This document shows positions 37,999-50,906 of a stretch of DNA of 64,000 nucleotides, in pieces. Position 1 is the first letter of the stretch. Each line of letters starts with the position of its first letter. The stretch spans positions 117,577,267-117,641,266 of the forward strand of contig OY856411.1 of assembly GCA_963693085.1 (NCBI GenBank), written 5' to 3'. Both the position numbers and the translations under genes were made by a program. Below the pieces are notes generated by a model, which saw nothing but the letters and a program-made list of their open reading frames with translations, searched no databases and was not told where the DNA came from. The DNA is from Alisma plantago-aquatica (Eukaryota > Streptophyta > Magnoliopsida > Alismatales > Alismataceae).

Positions 37999-39425
37999 CG
38001 TTTTGATCCATATTGCTTCCTTTGTTGCAATAGAGGTAGCATGTAGCAAGGTCTCTTTCTTGGAACTTTTTCTTCTTACATCTCTAGTGTTTAGGCAAAA
38101 GAAGAATCCAAATTGCAATTTGTAATTCTCCTTATCAGTTAGGAATCTTGCATCAGTGTAACCTTTTACAACTATCTCTTCCTCACTACCATAAATGAGG
38201 AATTGATCCTTAGTTCCACTTAAGTACTTAAGGATGTTCCTCACAACTATCCAATGACCATCACCTGAATCCAATTGGTACTTGATCATCATGATTAAAG
38301 CATACCAGACATCTAGGGTTGTACATATTATTTAGAACATGAAAGATCCAATTTCAGAAGCACATAGACTCTGACTTATGTGTGTGCCCTCTGTTCCAAA
38401 GAGTTGGTACATTAAGTTCTAAAGAAACTTATTCCATGATACATGGTTATGTTATCTCTCTTAGAATTATGCATGCTAAACCTTTGTAGCACTTTGTCAA
38501 TGTATATACTTTGGCTTAGGAAAAGAATCCTTCTAGATCTATCTCTATATATATTGATTCCAACAATATGTGATGCTTTGCCTAAGTTATTCTTGGAGAA
38601 GGTATTGCTAAGACATTTTTAACCAATTGTAGAGTTTTTATCTCATTTCCCAAAAATAGTATGTCATCCACATACAATATGATAAATACAATCATGCTCC
38701 CACAAACCTTCTTGTAAACACATGGTTCATATTCATTTTGGGTAAAGCCAAATTTTTTTATTGTCTAATTCAAATGAAGATTCCAAATCTGAGGTGCGTT
38801 CTTCAGTCCATAGATTGACCTTTGTAGCTAAACACTTGATTGGTTTCATTTGGAGTGATAAAACCTTTGGGCTATGTCATGTACATCCTCTAGAAGATTA
38901 TCACTAAGGAAAGCAATTTTAACGTCCATTTATCAAATATCATAGTGATGATAAGATGCAATGGTAAGAATGATCCTCATGGATTTATCTATCCCAACTG
39001 GTGATAAAGTTTCATCTAGTCAACACCTTCAGCTTATTTAAAACCTTTCGCAACCAACCTAACTTTTTAGGTTTTTACATTACCATCCATGTCAATCTTC
39101 TTCTTGAAGTCCCATTTGCACCCTTTGGGTTTTACCCCTTCAGGTGGATCTACCAAGGTTCTTACATTATTGGTGTACATGGAGTCCATTTCAGATCTCT
39201 TGGTCGGAAGCCACTTCTCAGAATCTCGTCCCTCAACAGCCTCATTGTAGGTAGTTGGCCCATCATTTTTAGTGACCAACACATCATCTTTTTGAGTCAC
39301 GAGAAATCCATATCTCTCTGACTCAACATGTTCCATACTAAACCTTTGATGTTCCTGAGTTACTATAGGAACTTGAGGTTCCAAAAATCTTTGTGGTTCC
39401 TCCTGTTCATTATCTACATCCATAG
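37998..39425 (-). pseudogene. Tork-like copia RT and RNase H remnant
   Basis: The RT start is in 39423-39067 (PTTYNEAVEGRDSEKW, then LVDPPEGVKPKGCKWDFKKK). The middle is broken by many stops. The RNase H part is 38292-37998 (YLSGTKDQFLIYG, GYTDARF, then ATSIATKEAIWI), with the catalytic Asp region GYTDADF changed to GYTDARF. The (TA)n run replaces the end. Confidence 0.82.
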
Positions 39426-40720
39426 GCTCAATGTTATTCTATTGATCTTGAATCTTTTCAAGTTCTATTTCCCCCACTGGTTCCTCTAGATATACAATTA
39501 GTTTCAAGGAATACAACATTTTTAGAAACAAACACCTTTTTTTTAGATGGAACATAGAAGTAGGAGCCCTTAGTTTCCTTAGGGTACCCAACAAAGATAT
39601 ATTTATTTGATTTGGGTCCAAGCTATTCACAGAATAGATTCCTGACATAAGTTTCACATACCCAAACTTTCATACAAGACATATTGGGATCTTTTCCATT
39701 TTATATCTCATATGTTGTCTTTCAATAGATTTGGACGATACTTAGCTAAGTGTAAATGTGGAGGTCTAGAGCATGTTCCTAAAAGAAAATTAGAAGATTA
39801 TCTAAACTCATCATTGATTGTACCATGCCTAACAAGGTGTGATTCCTTCTTCTTGACACCCCATCATATTGAGGCATTCCATGTGGAGTTATTGTTATAC
39901 AATACCACAATCCCTTAGAAGAACCTCAAATTCTTAGCGAAGATATACACCACCTCAATCTAATTGAAGTCCTTAAATTCTTTTTCCAACTAGAGTTTAT
40001 ATTCCATTCATGAACTCTTTGAACTTTTTGAATGATTTTTATTTGTGTTACATAACATACACATATTCAAATCTACTGAAGACATCAGTAAAGGATGAAG
40101 TATTGATATCGAACTCTACCACTTGTGCAAAAAGGTGCACACACATCTTTATGTATGATTCCTAATAGGTTACTTTCTCTCTCACTTTTCTAGTGAAAGT
40201 TGCTTTTATCATCTTGTCCAATAAATAAGGTTCACATGTTCTATCGATTTAAAATCAAAAGAGTCTATATAATCCTCTTTTTAGAGTCTAGATAATCATC
40301 TTTTTAGAGTCTAGAAATGTACTTCTCATGTAAGTGCCTAGAAGATAGTGCCAAAGATGTGTTTTGCTTAAGTCATTGAGTTTTAACTTCTTGGTTTTTA
40401 TACTACAAACATCTGTCTTAAGATCTAATAAATAAAGACCATAGTCTAAGGGCACTGCCATAATAGAACTCATCTTTAGAAATGGAAATATGACCATTCT
40501 TTATTAGAAATAAGAAACCATTCTTATCCAAATAAGATATATAAGTAACATTTATATTTATCGTATGTACCTAATAGAAATTATCTAAATTTATTAAAAC
40601 CCCACTGGGCAGAGATAAACAATAAATGCCGACTGTAGTGGAAGTTATTCTTACTCCATTTTCAACACATAGTTTCAAATCCCTTTTTTCATAGGTCAAC
40701 TTTTATTTATCATGCATATT
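39426..40720 (-). pseudogene. Tork-like copia integrase remnant
   Basis: 40497-40288 has the GAG-pre-integrase text THLWHYLLGTYMRS, where LWHxRLGH is usual, so a zinc-binding His is lost. The core between 40280 and 39700 is recognisable only in fragments, broken in all frames. 39657-39439 is the C-terminal linker into RT. Confidence 0.65.
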
Positions 40721-41595
40721 TTAACATATGTGATATCCACATACAATATCCAATAGCCATGATGAATAAGTAGATAAGTTTATTTCAATAACATATATAC
40801 CTAAAGTAAAGATCTTTATCTCATGCTTCTTATTCTTCAGTTTCTCAAGGTAGAGAGGGAACTTTCTCTTCCAGTGTCCAACCTTGTAACAATGGTAACA
40901 ATTGCCTCCCTTGCCCACTCCTTTTTCTTTAAGTCCTGAAGAATTTCAGCTAGCTATAGAACCTTTCTTAGCTTTACCTTTTTCCTTATACTTCCCTTTT
41001 CCTTTTCTAACCATGGGCATAGAGTTGGGCTCTTCTTTTCGTCGCCCCTCAACAATTCTGAACATGCCAAGTAGCTCAATACATGGCTTATCAAAATTGT
41101 TCATATTGAAATTCATGACAAATTTCTTATATGAATCTAACAATGATTGCAAGATTACATAGGTAACCAACTCTTGACCTAAAGGAATTCTCAGTATTCC
41201 AATAATTCCTTCATACCCAATTAACTTGAGTACATGGGGTCCAACTGGATAAACTTCTACAACTTTGCACTTAGATAGGACCTTTGAAACATCACACCTC
41301 TCTTACCTTGTTTATCTTGATACATGTTTTGTAGATGTGTTATCATCTCAATAATAATCATTCTCTCATGTTTCTTCTAAAGCTCATGATTCATAAAGCA
41401 AATAATTAAGCATTTGATGTCCATATCATCATGAGGATGCTTCTTGTAAGCACTTCTTTTCACTCTAGGTGCATTATGATTTGCTTCATTAGATATGTAA
41501 AAGAGTAAAATCACCCCTTTACTAAAAATTTGAAGAATTGACATCCATTCCAAAACACTCTCAAAAGTATGATGGAATGGGCATAAATTTTCCAA
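40721..41595 (-). pseudogene. Tork-like copia gag and protease-start remnant
   Basis: Gag pieces are 41595-41377 and 41170-40946, the latter ending in a Lys-rich run. The CCHC knuckle CYHCYKVGHWKRKF (final Cys changed to Phe) and a protease start SSWLLDIVCGYHIC (usually LDTxCxxHIC) lie in 40918-40721. Stops separate the pieces. Confidence 0.8.
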
Positions 41596-41639
41596 ATTTA
41601 TTAAACATTGGTATACAAAAGACCATTAGAAAGTAGCGA

Positions 41640-44600
41640 AATAAAGAATAATAGACTATATTCAATTTCATATAAAGGTTTACAAAAATACATCAAATTC
41701 TCCCATTAGGGTTTACATTAAGATACATACACAAGATCTAGATAGAGGGAAGTCTAGACTACTACAATCGTGTCTCCAAGCAACACCTCCATCAGCTAGG
41801 TCCAAGCCAAAGCTATGTCCTTCCTATCTTATACATCACCTTGCTCAGCACCTAGGTGGTTGGGAAGGCACCCAGCAAAAGAGAAATGAAAAACAAGTAT
41901 GTGTCACAAAACTAGTCTAGGATTACAAAGTAAGTAAAGCAAGTATAAACAAGTCAGGGTTCATCATAAGATGAAGATAACAAAAGTATGAGGCTACATC
42001 AAAGAAACTTGTCAATAACAATTATATTAAAAAGGAGTTCTGCATGTAAGATAATTATGTCTACCTAACTAAGTAGTGTTGAGGCACCTACCAAACCTCT
42101 AACCTTAGGTGAGGGGAGAATAAGACATTCCCATTCACCTATAATATTATGGGGAGAATAAATACATTCCCTAGGGCAAATTAATGAATGCCCTCTATGG
42201 GTGGTTGTACACATGTACCACTACTTTAATTTAAATAGAGCATAAATCTACATGCTAGAAAACAGTTATGGCAAGAATAATTCTATGAACAAATAAGCAT
42301 GGCAGTAGGGTTTAAAACCCAAACAATAAGAAACAATAATCTGATTTGAGGCATAAGAAAATTAGGGTTTCAAGAATAGATGATTAAGGTTCAATAAGCC
42401 TCATAATGGAGAACTAGGTTAAGGTATAAATATTCCCTTTTGATGTGTTAAATGCACATACCTTAGCCTTAGAGTTCTAGAAACCACTTTCCAACCATTT
42501 AAAAGAAATCAGAGTCCACTTGTCCTAATATCATCATTGTGTCCATGGATTAGAACTAGGTATACTCATTAAAGGCTTAAAACCCTAAAGTTACTAAATT
42601 TTTCCACAAACCATGGAATAAGACTCTGAAACTATCACTAATGTCTTAGTTAGGGTATTCTGATCAAATTGACATATAATTTGATATGATTTGAAGATAT
42701 GGAGTTTTAGATGTATTTTTAGTGATTTTTAACTAATTAATTCGTTCTCAAAAAAACCTTGTTGAAAAACTCAAAACCAGACTTTTAAAACAATTTTAAT
42801 GATAGATGCAATTTTTCTGAGTTCAGAACATATTTTAGATTTATTTTTGGATGCACAGTTTAAGAGATACGAATTTTTGAATATCGGCCAATCATATGGT
42901 GCCAGGTGTGCACCTCGTCCAATTAGAGAAAGTGAGAGAGAGCGAGAGAGAGTAAACAAGTGGGTTTGGGTCTGTCACTTGGCCCAATGGATGATGGCCA
43001 AGTAGGCGGCCCGCCCTCAATGATTGCCTGCGCGGCTCCCAGACAAATCCAGGTCAAAGGCCGTAAGACGAAACCAAAGGACTAGATTTCCCTTGCGTGA
43101 AACAAAGAGAAAAGAAGGAATCGAGCGGGGATAAAAAGGTAAAACCATGATGTGTTGTCTCCCTCCTTCACCCATTCCATGGTTGCAGGCTACGAGCAGC
43201 TTGCTTGCTCGCGATTTGGGCAAAACTGTTATACACCACCAAATGCAAAAAGAAAAGATGTGGAAGAAAGCTAAGGAAAAACCGAACTGAATGGTACCTG
43301 AAATTGTGCCAGAGATGGAGAGAAGAGAGGGAGAACATCGCCACAAGCACCTGCTCCATTGGCAACCATTAGGGGGTCAAAACATGATGAACCAAGAAAT
43401 TGACAAGTGCGACGATTGCAAAGGTGGTGGCGAAGCTTGGGGTGCATGTATTTATAGAGGAGGAGATGTGGTTTAGGGTTTTAGAACCCAAGGTGAGAGG
43501 AGGAGTTGTTTCCGGTTTGGGAAACTTTGGTTTAGCGATGAAAATATGAAAATTTTGGAATAATGTTGTGCGAAATCTCGCAAGGAATCCAACGAGCCTA
43601 AGAACTCATGATTTGATTGAGAAACGAGTTAGATAATGTCAATCAAAAATCGAACAATTCTATTTTTTGTTTCCTTGCCCGAACCAAGGTAGAATATGAC
43701 CAATAGTCATGGGATCCATGATCCAAGGTTGGTGATGAGCACAAATAAAGCCAAATCTCGCACATTTAAATCCTTATCCAATTATGATTTCGACTAAAGT
43801 GACAAATGCATTATTTAATGAATATCTCTCTCTTCGTTTGAAGGCTCAAACGATAACCAAAATTAACAAAAATTTACACCCTGATTGATTTTGATGCATA
43901 GAATCCAAATGTGGAATTAGTTTTTCCTTTTGGGGATTTTTAATAGGTTAGATAATTAAAAACTCATTTTCTCTTTCCTCCTTCATTAGTGGTGATAAGA
44001 TTCCTTAAAATTCGTGAAACTTCACCCATAAGTCTCCCTAATTGACTTGTATATGGTTTTATAATTAACTTCACAAGTTGGGATTATTTATTTATTTATT
44101 CAATATATATAAGATTCTACACACTTTCTCTATCCTATTTTTACTCATTATCCAAACATTATCCAAATTAGTTGCAAATTTGCCAAAAGGCTAAGCTTCA
44201 CTTATAGATTACGAACTTGGAGTTAGTTTTCCAACTTGAGGAAATTAGATATTTTATTTCACTTTATTGACTTATTTCCTATTTTCTTTTAATAAGGACT
44301 TTTATATATGCATTTATCTTTCAAATTTGGTGATACTTGGCCCTTAAGTTTCTTTTAGGTCAAAAAAATGAGATTTAGTGCCAAATTATCTTTGTGGATT
44401 TCCATCTATGATTTTTAGAACAATATATTCCTCTTTATCTCCTTTTATCCATTATATCCATATCTCCAATTATTGCATTTATCATCTCCTTTATAAATAT
44501 TTTGGATTTTGTTTTCTTTTTCATATTCTAAAAACTACTATAAAGTTCTAGGATGAAATATCTTATTATTTTTATTACTTACGTTGACAATTTGCACTTC

Positions 44601-44779
44601 AGGCCCATTACTTAAATTCCTACAGAGGTATTTGTGTATAAAGCCCTATATTAAGAATATATGGGAAATATTTAGCCAACAACCATCACAGTTTTACTAA
44701 ATAGACTCCAAAGACATAAAGGACAAATCTTATAGAAAAAGAATACAAAGAGATACATAGTGGATTTTGGTATGTTACA
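41640..44779 (-). repeat. Gypsy-type LTR (solo or truncated) inside the copia 5' end
   Basis: It begins TGTAACATACC on the minus strand at 44779, like Tekay-type LTRs, and contains a TATA box. It has no gag or pol. The left end near 41640 is inferred from where copia gag resumes; no primer-binding site is visible beside it, which suggests a solo or truncated LTR. The ORF-free interior has many short Lys/Asn-coding frames only. Confidence 0.55.
43449..43456 (-). promoter_or_regulatory. TATA box in the gypsy-type LTR
   Basis: The minus strand reads CCTCTATAAATACATGC, a strong plant TATA box. Downstream on the minus strand lies a GA-rich leader. Likely the LTR promoter. Confidence 0.55.
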
Positions 44780-45282
44780 AGATATTAGTGTGTCTAGGAC
44801 ATAAAACTTATGCACATGTGTGAGAACAATTGTCAGCGTCCTGAACAGGTCATTGAGTTCATTAAGTTTTTCTTTGTGAAGTTCTAGTGTTTTCCATTCA
44901 TATGCAGAAAATATATATTGAATGAGCCAATTGATTTGAAAATTATTTTGATTAAAGGAATGAATATTGACTTTAACTAATTAGACTCCCACTATTTCAT
45001 TCAAATTAAGTTCCCTTGTTACTAATTCATAATATTAAAGTGAGCCAACTCCATATCAATAATTTATCATATGAATTATGTGACATCTTTATGCCTCTAC
45101 GTGCTTAATCCTATTAAAATCATCTAGCCAAATTCAACCCAAGGCCAATACAATAAGTATGTACCCCGTTTGGCAGGCCCACATACTTACTATTACACGT
45201 AGAAGATGAACCACGCTTGGGGTTCCCACACTTAGTCCAACAAGGTGTTCATGTGTATCACACTTGGAAGGCATCTTCAACA
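44780..45282 (-). repeat. Tork-like copia 5' LTR, first 500 bp
   Basis: The minus strand starts TGTTGAAGATGCCTTCC and runs to the gypsy-type LTR insertion at 44779. The rest of the LTR, the primer-binding site and the leader are not recognised on the other side. Confidence 0.55.
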
Positions 45283-45285
45283 TTG

Positions 45286-45324
<39 letters not shown>

Positions 45325-45327
<3 letters not shown>

Positions 45328-45720
45328 TCAGGCTAGAATACACTCGAGTGTACAGATCACACGAATACACTCAAGTGTGTTTGCATATGAAGACTATTTT
45401 TTGCAAAATATAAACCATTAATCTTCACCGTCATACTATAATTAGGTTACATGAAAATTTTTAGCCCGTTTGGATGACTGTAAGTCACTCATCAAAGGGC
45501 AACAAAATTGACGCACGAAACTAATTTGAAATGCATAATTTTTGCGGTCTTTATAACATGACCTATAAATGTCCAAATGGGCTCAAATTTTGCATATGTG
45601 CTATTCACATGATGTTTAAGAAGATCAACAGATTAGATTTTTCAAAAAAATATTGCATCATGGAAAACAACTTGAGTGTATTCTGCTCCGGATACACTTG
45701 AGTGTATTCTAGCCTGACTC
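45325..45720. mobile_element. MITE-1, 396 bp, with TIRs of about 28 bp
   Basis: Left GAGTCAGGCTAGAATACACT continues CGAGTGTA; the right end is its inverted complement with one mismatch. Each TIR holds the palindrome ACACTCGAGTGT or ACACTTGAGTGT, and a second ATACACTCAAGTGTG copy follows inside each end. It is flanked by GA/TA repeats, so the target duplication cannot be read. Non-autonomous, no ORF. Confidence 0.88.
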
Positions 45721-45739
45721 TATATATATATATATATGT

Positions 45740-46055
45740 GGGCCCATCTTTATTGCCCGCGCGGGTAGCTACCCGCCCACCCTTCAGACCACCTTTTTTC
45801 AAAAAAAAATTGCAATTGCAGAGGACCATTTTTTCAAGCTCCCCAAAAAATTTCATCCAAAAATAATATCATTTGCCCCACCAAAATAAAAAAAACTCGT
45901 CCTTATATATATCTGCTGTATATTTTGTACAGAGTTACTCTTTTATTCGTGTAGTTACTTTCTTATCACCATAGTTACTTTTTTGACAGCGGAGTTACTT
46001 TTTTGGCTACCGGGTAGCGAAAATCTAGGCTACCCGCGTGGGTAATGAATGAACG

Positions 46056-46058
<3 letters not shown>
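45740..46058. mobile_element. MITE-2, about 320 bp, with CCCGCGCGGGTAGC TIRs
   Basis: Left GGGCCCATCTTTATTGCCCG then CGCGGGTAGC; the right end, inverted, reads GGGCGTTCATTCATTACCCA then CGCGGGTAGC (about 22 of 30 match). Each end also has a local GGGTAGC...GCTACCC hairpin. Three GTTACTTTT words spaced about 25 bp apart lie at 45950-46005. (TA)n runs flank both ends. Confidence 0.75.

Positions 46059-46103
<45 letters not shown>
46059..46103. repeat. (TA)n microsatellite between MITE-2 and the long-TIR element
   Basis: TA dinucleotide run. Confidence 0.95.
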
Positions 46104-46106
<3 letters not shown>

Positions 46107-48011
46107 TTTTTTCCCATTTCCCCCCTCAAGTTTGCCAATATTCCAATTTACCCCTTCACTTATCTTAAATTCCTAAGACCCCCCTTTCTTTTATCATGTA
46201 TTCCAAATGACCCCCCATACACAACTTTCCGTCAACGCCGTGAGTAATGTGGGCTGTAGTTTTTTCTGCTTCCCAATTTACATTTTGACGTAATTACTAA
46301 TATGATAATACGAATATGTCATGATCAAAGCCGTCCTAACTATAAATTATACAATTATATACGTAATATTTATATTATTTGGAAAAATATATTATTTTAA
46401 ATATCAAGCTAATCTTTATATGGGAAGATATATTGATTGGATTGCAAGCTAAATTGGGTTTGTCAGGTTTAATACTAGAAAAGTCAATGATAATATCTAA
46501 ATCCGCAAATCTAGCTTCGTCAGACTTGAAAATAAGTTGGCTATGGTTCTATTTTTAACAATATAGGTCGATTTTGGGTTTAGATAAAGTGACCAAAATA
46601 TCGTTTCGTGTCAGATTCAGGACTTGGACAAACCCGAGTCCGGATTAGTTTTGGCTTACTTGTCAAAAAATATTATACGAACTACAACTGTGACACAAGT
46701 AGGTTATAAGTTATTCTTTTGATAAATAACTTTGATAATGTGAGTGGATCGATTAAAATATGGATCCAGGTCAGTTTTAGGTTTAAAATTTAAGAATATG
46801 TGTAAGTTTCAGCATTAGACAAGTGAGCAATATACGGACTCAAAACCATTATGAGTCTGACTATCAGAGAATACAGTCAAACATTTCCAATCAGAAATAG
46901 ATCCAGAGCAAAATCTGACCTTGAGTCAGACAATTTGTTATGTATTACTTGAAAATATACTTAGCCTGCATCCCATTCTAAAATTCATAATCATGTTCTA
47001 AATTACAAAAAATTATACTGAAAATATTTTCTTAATATGCGAGATAACTAAGTACCGGTAAATTTTCTGGTCACAAGATTATCTTTTTAGTGACCCTAAA
47101 CCCAACTTCGAGTTTTTGAATGGGATGTGGGACATGTATAATTTGAGGTACTATTTTAACAACTTTGGTAGATACAAGCCCGATTTTTGTTCTATATCTA
47201 TTTCCGGTCAAAAATGCCTTAACGGATTTTGTGACAATCAGACTTACAATTCAGACCCAAGTTTTGATCACCTATCTAATCATGAAACTGAAACAAATAT
47301 TTAAATTTTGAACCTCAAAGTAATCCACACCCGAATTTTAGTCAATATGGAACCAATACATGTTTGTCAAAAATGTAACCTAAAATTTTGGTGTCAAAAT
47401 TGTAGTTATGTATAATTTTTATTTTACTAATCCAAAGAAAAACTAACTCAGACCGGGATTGGCTCAAACCCTGAACTGACCTGGATTTTGAGATCAAGAA
47501 CCTAAAACTGACACGGATCCGTGTTTTGGTCAATTTATTTGAACCCAGAACTGACTTGTATCGTTAAAACTATAACGCAGAACTAACTTATTTATAGGTC
47601 AGAACTAACTTATTTATAGGTCTGATGAGACCGGTTTCACAGATTCAAACATGTCAATGACTGCCCTAGTATTGAACCTGACAAGCCTAACTGTAAATTT
47701 GCCCATATAAGTATTTCCTTTAATGTTTCAAACAATTTTTTTTCAAAAAATATATTAGTACATATATATTTATAATGCATGCATGCGACTACTTTGATTG
47801 ATTATTGACTTTTCATATCATAATGTAATAATGTAGGTTTGGGAAATGAAATTGAAGCTACAGCCACAACAAACACGCCGTTAACAGCAAGTTGGTATTG
47901 GGGGGCTATAAGGAATAAAGGATAAGACATAGGGGGATTTTGGAATTAAAGATAAGTGAGGGGGTATACAGGAATATCAGCATACTTGAGGGGGGTAATG
48001 GGAAAAAACTC
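46104..48011. mobile_element. Long-TIR DNA element (1.9 kb) with C-tract-rich TIRs of about 190 bp
   Basis: Left GAGTTTTTTCCCATTTCCCC pairs with the right end ending GGGTAATGGGAAAAAACTC. The inverted similarity continues for about 190 bp (46104-46295 against 47820-48011) at roughly three-quarters identity. The interior is AT-rich and non-coding; no transposase is seen. TIR length would fit a Mutator-like non-autonomous element, but the flanks are TA repeats, so superfamily is open. Confidence 0.83.
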
Positions 48012-48389
48012 TATATATATACACGCGAGCGGGTACTGGGTACTGTAGCAGTTGCTACCTGCTGTGAAATTCACATATCATTTTACCCGATTAGTCTGCA
48101 AATCACAGATCTCGTATCTTCACTCGTCATGTCTGATCTTCCGCCGCCGAACAACCTACGGCGTTGCACATTGAGACACCGGCCCTCAAAATTCCTAATC
48201 CGTGGCGTCTGATCAGGAAGTCATCCAACCCCGGCGTGCCTAGAAAAATCAGAGGGGGTGAAGGAGCTCCAATGGAATACACCCCTCTTCTTCAACATGG
48301 ACAGCGGGTTGTGAGCACAAGACGCCGACCCAATCTGAACCCCTTGGAGAAGATGTCGCCGCCGACACAAAAGAAGCGGCAGACAGGGG

Positions 48390-49064
48390 TGGGAAGAGTT
48401 CAGTGGACGCAGGCAAGGTGCTGCGGTGGCTGGATGTGTGTCCCAGAGGGTCTGTGGTGTATGCGTGCTTTGGGGGCCAGGTAGTGCTGCGGCCACCGCA
48501 GATTGAGGCCATCGCAGCCGCCATGGAGCGGAGCGGAGCGAGGTTTGTGTGGGTCATCAAGCAGGAACATAAGCAGCAGTGCTCAGAGGGAGAGTCGGAT
48601 GTCTTAGAGGAGTTCGAACGGAGGATGGCGGGGACAGGGCTCGTGATCCGTGGGTGGGCGCCGCAGGTTGCGATCCTTAGCCACCCGACAGTAGGGTGGT
48701 TTCTGAGCCACTGCGGCTGGAACTCGTTGCTGGAGGCCGTGATAGCAGGTGTGGCCCACGACTGCCGACCAGTACTTCAACTCCAGGTTGCTCGTAGACG
48801 AGCTCGGCGTTGCTGTGAGAGCGTGCGAGGGCTCGGACGCCATGCCCGACGCTGATGCCTTGGCGCAACTCTTCAAGGACGCTGCTGGCGGCGACTCAGA
48901 ACGGTTGTGGCAGCGCTGCAATTGCGGCGTATAGAAGATTAATAAGAGAAAAGGCCCTACTGTTGAGCGAGATGGCCCGTGAGTCGGTGCGACGAGGAGG
49001 AAGTTCTGACAAAGATTTGGACGGATTGGTCAAGGAGCTGTGGAAGCTCAATCTAAGCTCTTGA
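48390..49064 (+). pseudogene. UDP-glycosyltransferase C-terminal half, UGT89-like, frameshifted
   Basis: Family members move sugar from UDP-sugar to small molecules such as flavonols, in the cytosol. Here only the C-terminal half is present. Frame one (to about 48745) has SVVYACFGGQ and the UDP-sugar-binding PSPG box starting GWAPQVAILSHPTVGWFLSH with HCGWNS intact. About 11-13 bases are lost right after it, shifting into a second frame with WPTTADQYFNSRLL and RACEGSDAMPDADAL, the latter typical of UGT89. A second shift near 48900-48925 leads to the C-terminus, ending KLNLSS at 49061. The N-terminal acceptor-binding half and the catalytic His are missing. It is clearly more GC-rich than its surroundings. 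Confidence 0.88.
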
Positions 49065-49739
49065 GACAACGCCGATTTGTTAGAATGTAGATTATTTATT
49101 TAGTTCGTATGTAAAAAGTGACAATTCAAGCTATCATGATTCCATTCTCCTGTAACTTGTTGGCCTGAATAGCGATGCACTAATGATAAAGTATTTTGTC
49201 ATGTCTCCTCCAACCAGCCAAAAATGATAGTACTGGAGGCATCTTAAGCTTTTTCTTTAGGTCGACAGCCAATAAGAAATCGACAACAAATGTTCGAACT
49301 TGGCCTCTAAAAACTGTTGTCAAATCAGCTGTTTTTACGAGCATGTAGCTCAGTGCTTAAATTTATACCGAATTAGTGCTTGTTGTATTATTTGGAATAT
49401 ACAACTTAAATGGTGTAAGGTTACACAAGAATGTAATTATGTGGAATTAAAAGTAACTAAATGTATTGAAAAGAAACTATTTTGCATAAATAATAATAAT
49501 TATTCTCCAAAATAATGATTAAATTATGAAAATCTACAAGAAATGACTTGTATATTTTTTCTCTTTTGTATTTTAAATATAATACATGGATGTTTGTGAC
49601 CAAGTATTTTCCATTCTTGGCATTCCTATTCTCGATCATGTGAGTAGCACGAGAGTCGGGAGAGTTTTGACACTGAGTTACTCAATAAACTATTGATGCA
49701 CTACTTCCAAATGGTCCAGATGGAGAATGGTGACTCTTC
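49065..49739. other. AT-rich stretch downstream of the UGT remnant
   Basis: It may hold the old UGT 3' UTR (49065-49160). Nothing else is recognised. Confidence 0.5.
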
Positions 49740-50168
49740 TTGGTTGAAAAACACAGTCATCACACAAAAACTAACATCATGGCATGAAAAGTAACTATCC
49801 GACATTAAAAATAACATCCTGATACAAAAAGTAACTATCTAACACTAAAAGTAACACCAGTTTATAAAAAGTAATTATATGGTAAGAAAAGTAACTATCT
49901 GACACTAAAAGTTACACAAGGACACAAAAAGTAACCATCTGATACTAAAAGTAACACTAGGAGATAAAAAGTAACTATATGGTACGAAAAGTAATTGTCC
50001 GACATCAAAAGTAACATCAAGACACAAAAGTAACTATATGGTACGAAAAGTAACTATCTAACACTAAAAATAACATCATACATAAAAAGTAACTATTTGA
50101 TACCTAAAGTAACATTAGGACATGAAAAACAACTATATAATAAATTTTATGTGTGAAATGTGACACTA
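49740..50168. repeat. AAAAGTAAC minisatellite, left part
   Basis: About 16 imperfect copies of AAAAGTAACTATCTGACACT-like units, with alternating tails (ATCAGGACACA / TATATGGTACG) and an overall period of about 25-27 bp. The array is split by the copia insertion at 50174. Confidence 0.88.
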
Positions 50169-50897
50169 AAAATTATTGACTCAAGGTCAATTAGGTCAAT
50201 ATTGACTCACGTCTAAATTGACTAAACCTATATTTTGATGATGACTAACCATTCCACATATTGGTGTCTAATGTCTCTACTTGAGTGATTTCAAATTAGG
50301 TATAGACACACTCCAAATGCCCTAACTTGCGCATATCAAATTGGAGAAAAGACAAGTCAAAATCAATACAAGTGCATGTTTCTGTAATATGATGTAAATC
50401 CATTAGAATCATGTTGTAAATCACTTGTAATGATTGTATGACTTGTAATTAAGCTTAAAAAAAATCAGGAGTACTTAGATCGAATGTTAGATCACTTTAG
50501 ATGCAACTTTGAAAACTAATTACATGCACTTTGTCGGTCGAGTTTCCCAGCCTGAAAACTCGACCGATCATCCTTGATCAATTTTTTGGAGATTGCATCT
50601 GTCGAGTTGTGTTTACACAGAACTCGACCGATCAAGTAACTGACCATTTCAATTCCTAATGGTCGGTCGAGTTTTTTCAGGAAAAACTCGACCGGTCATT
50701 TGAGTATCAGCCTTGTCGTTTACTTGATCGGTCGAGTTACCCTTATAGAAACTCGACCGATTACACTGTATGGAAAAGTGCAGAAAAGTGCTTCTAGCCG
50801 TTGTGGAGTTGCAACAAGTGCAAATAGATCTGTTGCAAGCCAAAAATGGCTAGTTTTCATTCTCAAGTGTTCCCAAAGGCTAAGAGGCATCCCCAGC

Positions 50898-50906
50898 TAT
50901 AAATAG
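50898..50906 (+). promoter_or_regulatory. TATA box of the Sirevirus-like LTR
   Basis: GCTATAAATAGGACCCC lies about 140 bases after the last hairpin; the same text occurs in the 3' LTR near 56371. It is the likely transcription start region. Confidence 0.75.

Larger units (their letters stand above)
37998..45282 (-). mobile_element. Ty1/copia element, Tork-like, truncated and split
   Basis: Minus-strand order is LTR start TGTTGAAG (45282), an interrupting gypsy-type LTR (44779-41640), gag (41595-40946), knuckle and protease (40918-40721), GAG-pre-integrase and integrase, RT and RNase H down to 37998. Integrase before RT is the copia order. The Gag text VILQSLLDSYKKFVMNFNMN resembles Tork-lineage Gag. 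The 3' end is missing, lost at the (TA)n run. Confidence 0.82.

Noticed and set aside
49740..50168. CRISPR-like array
   Set aside because: Plant nuclear context; imperfect short-period minisatellite with no unique spacers.
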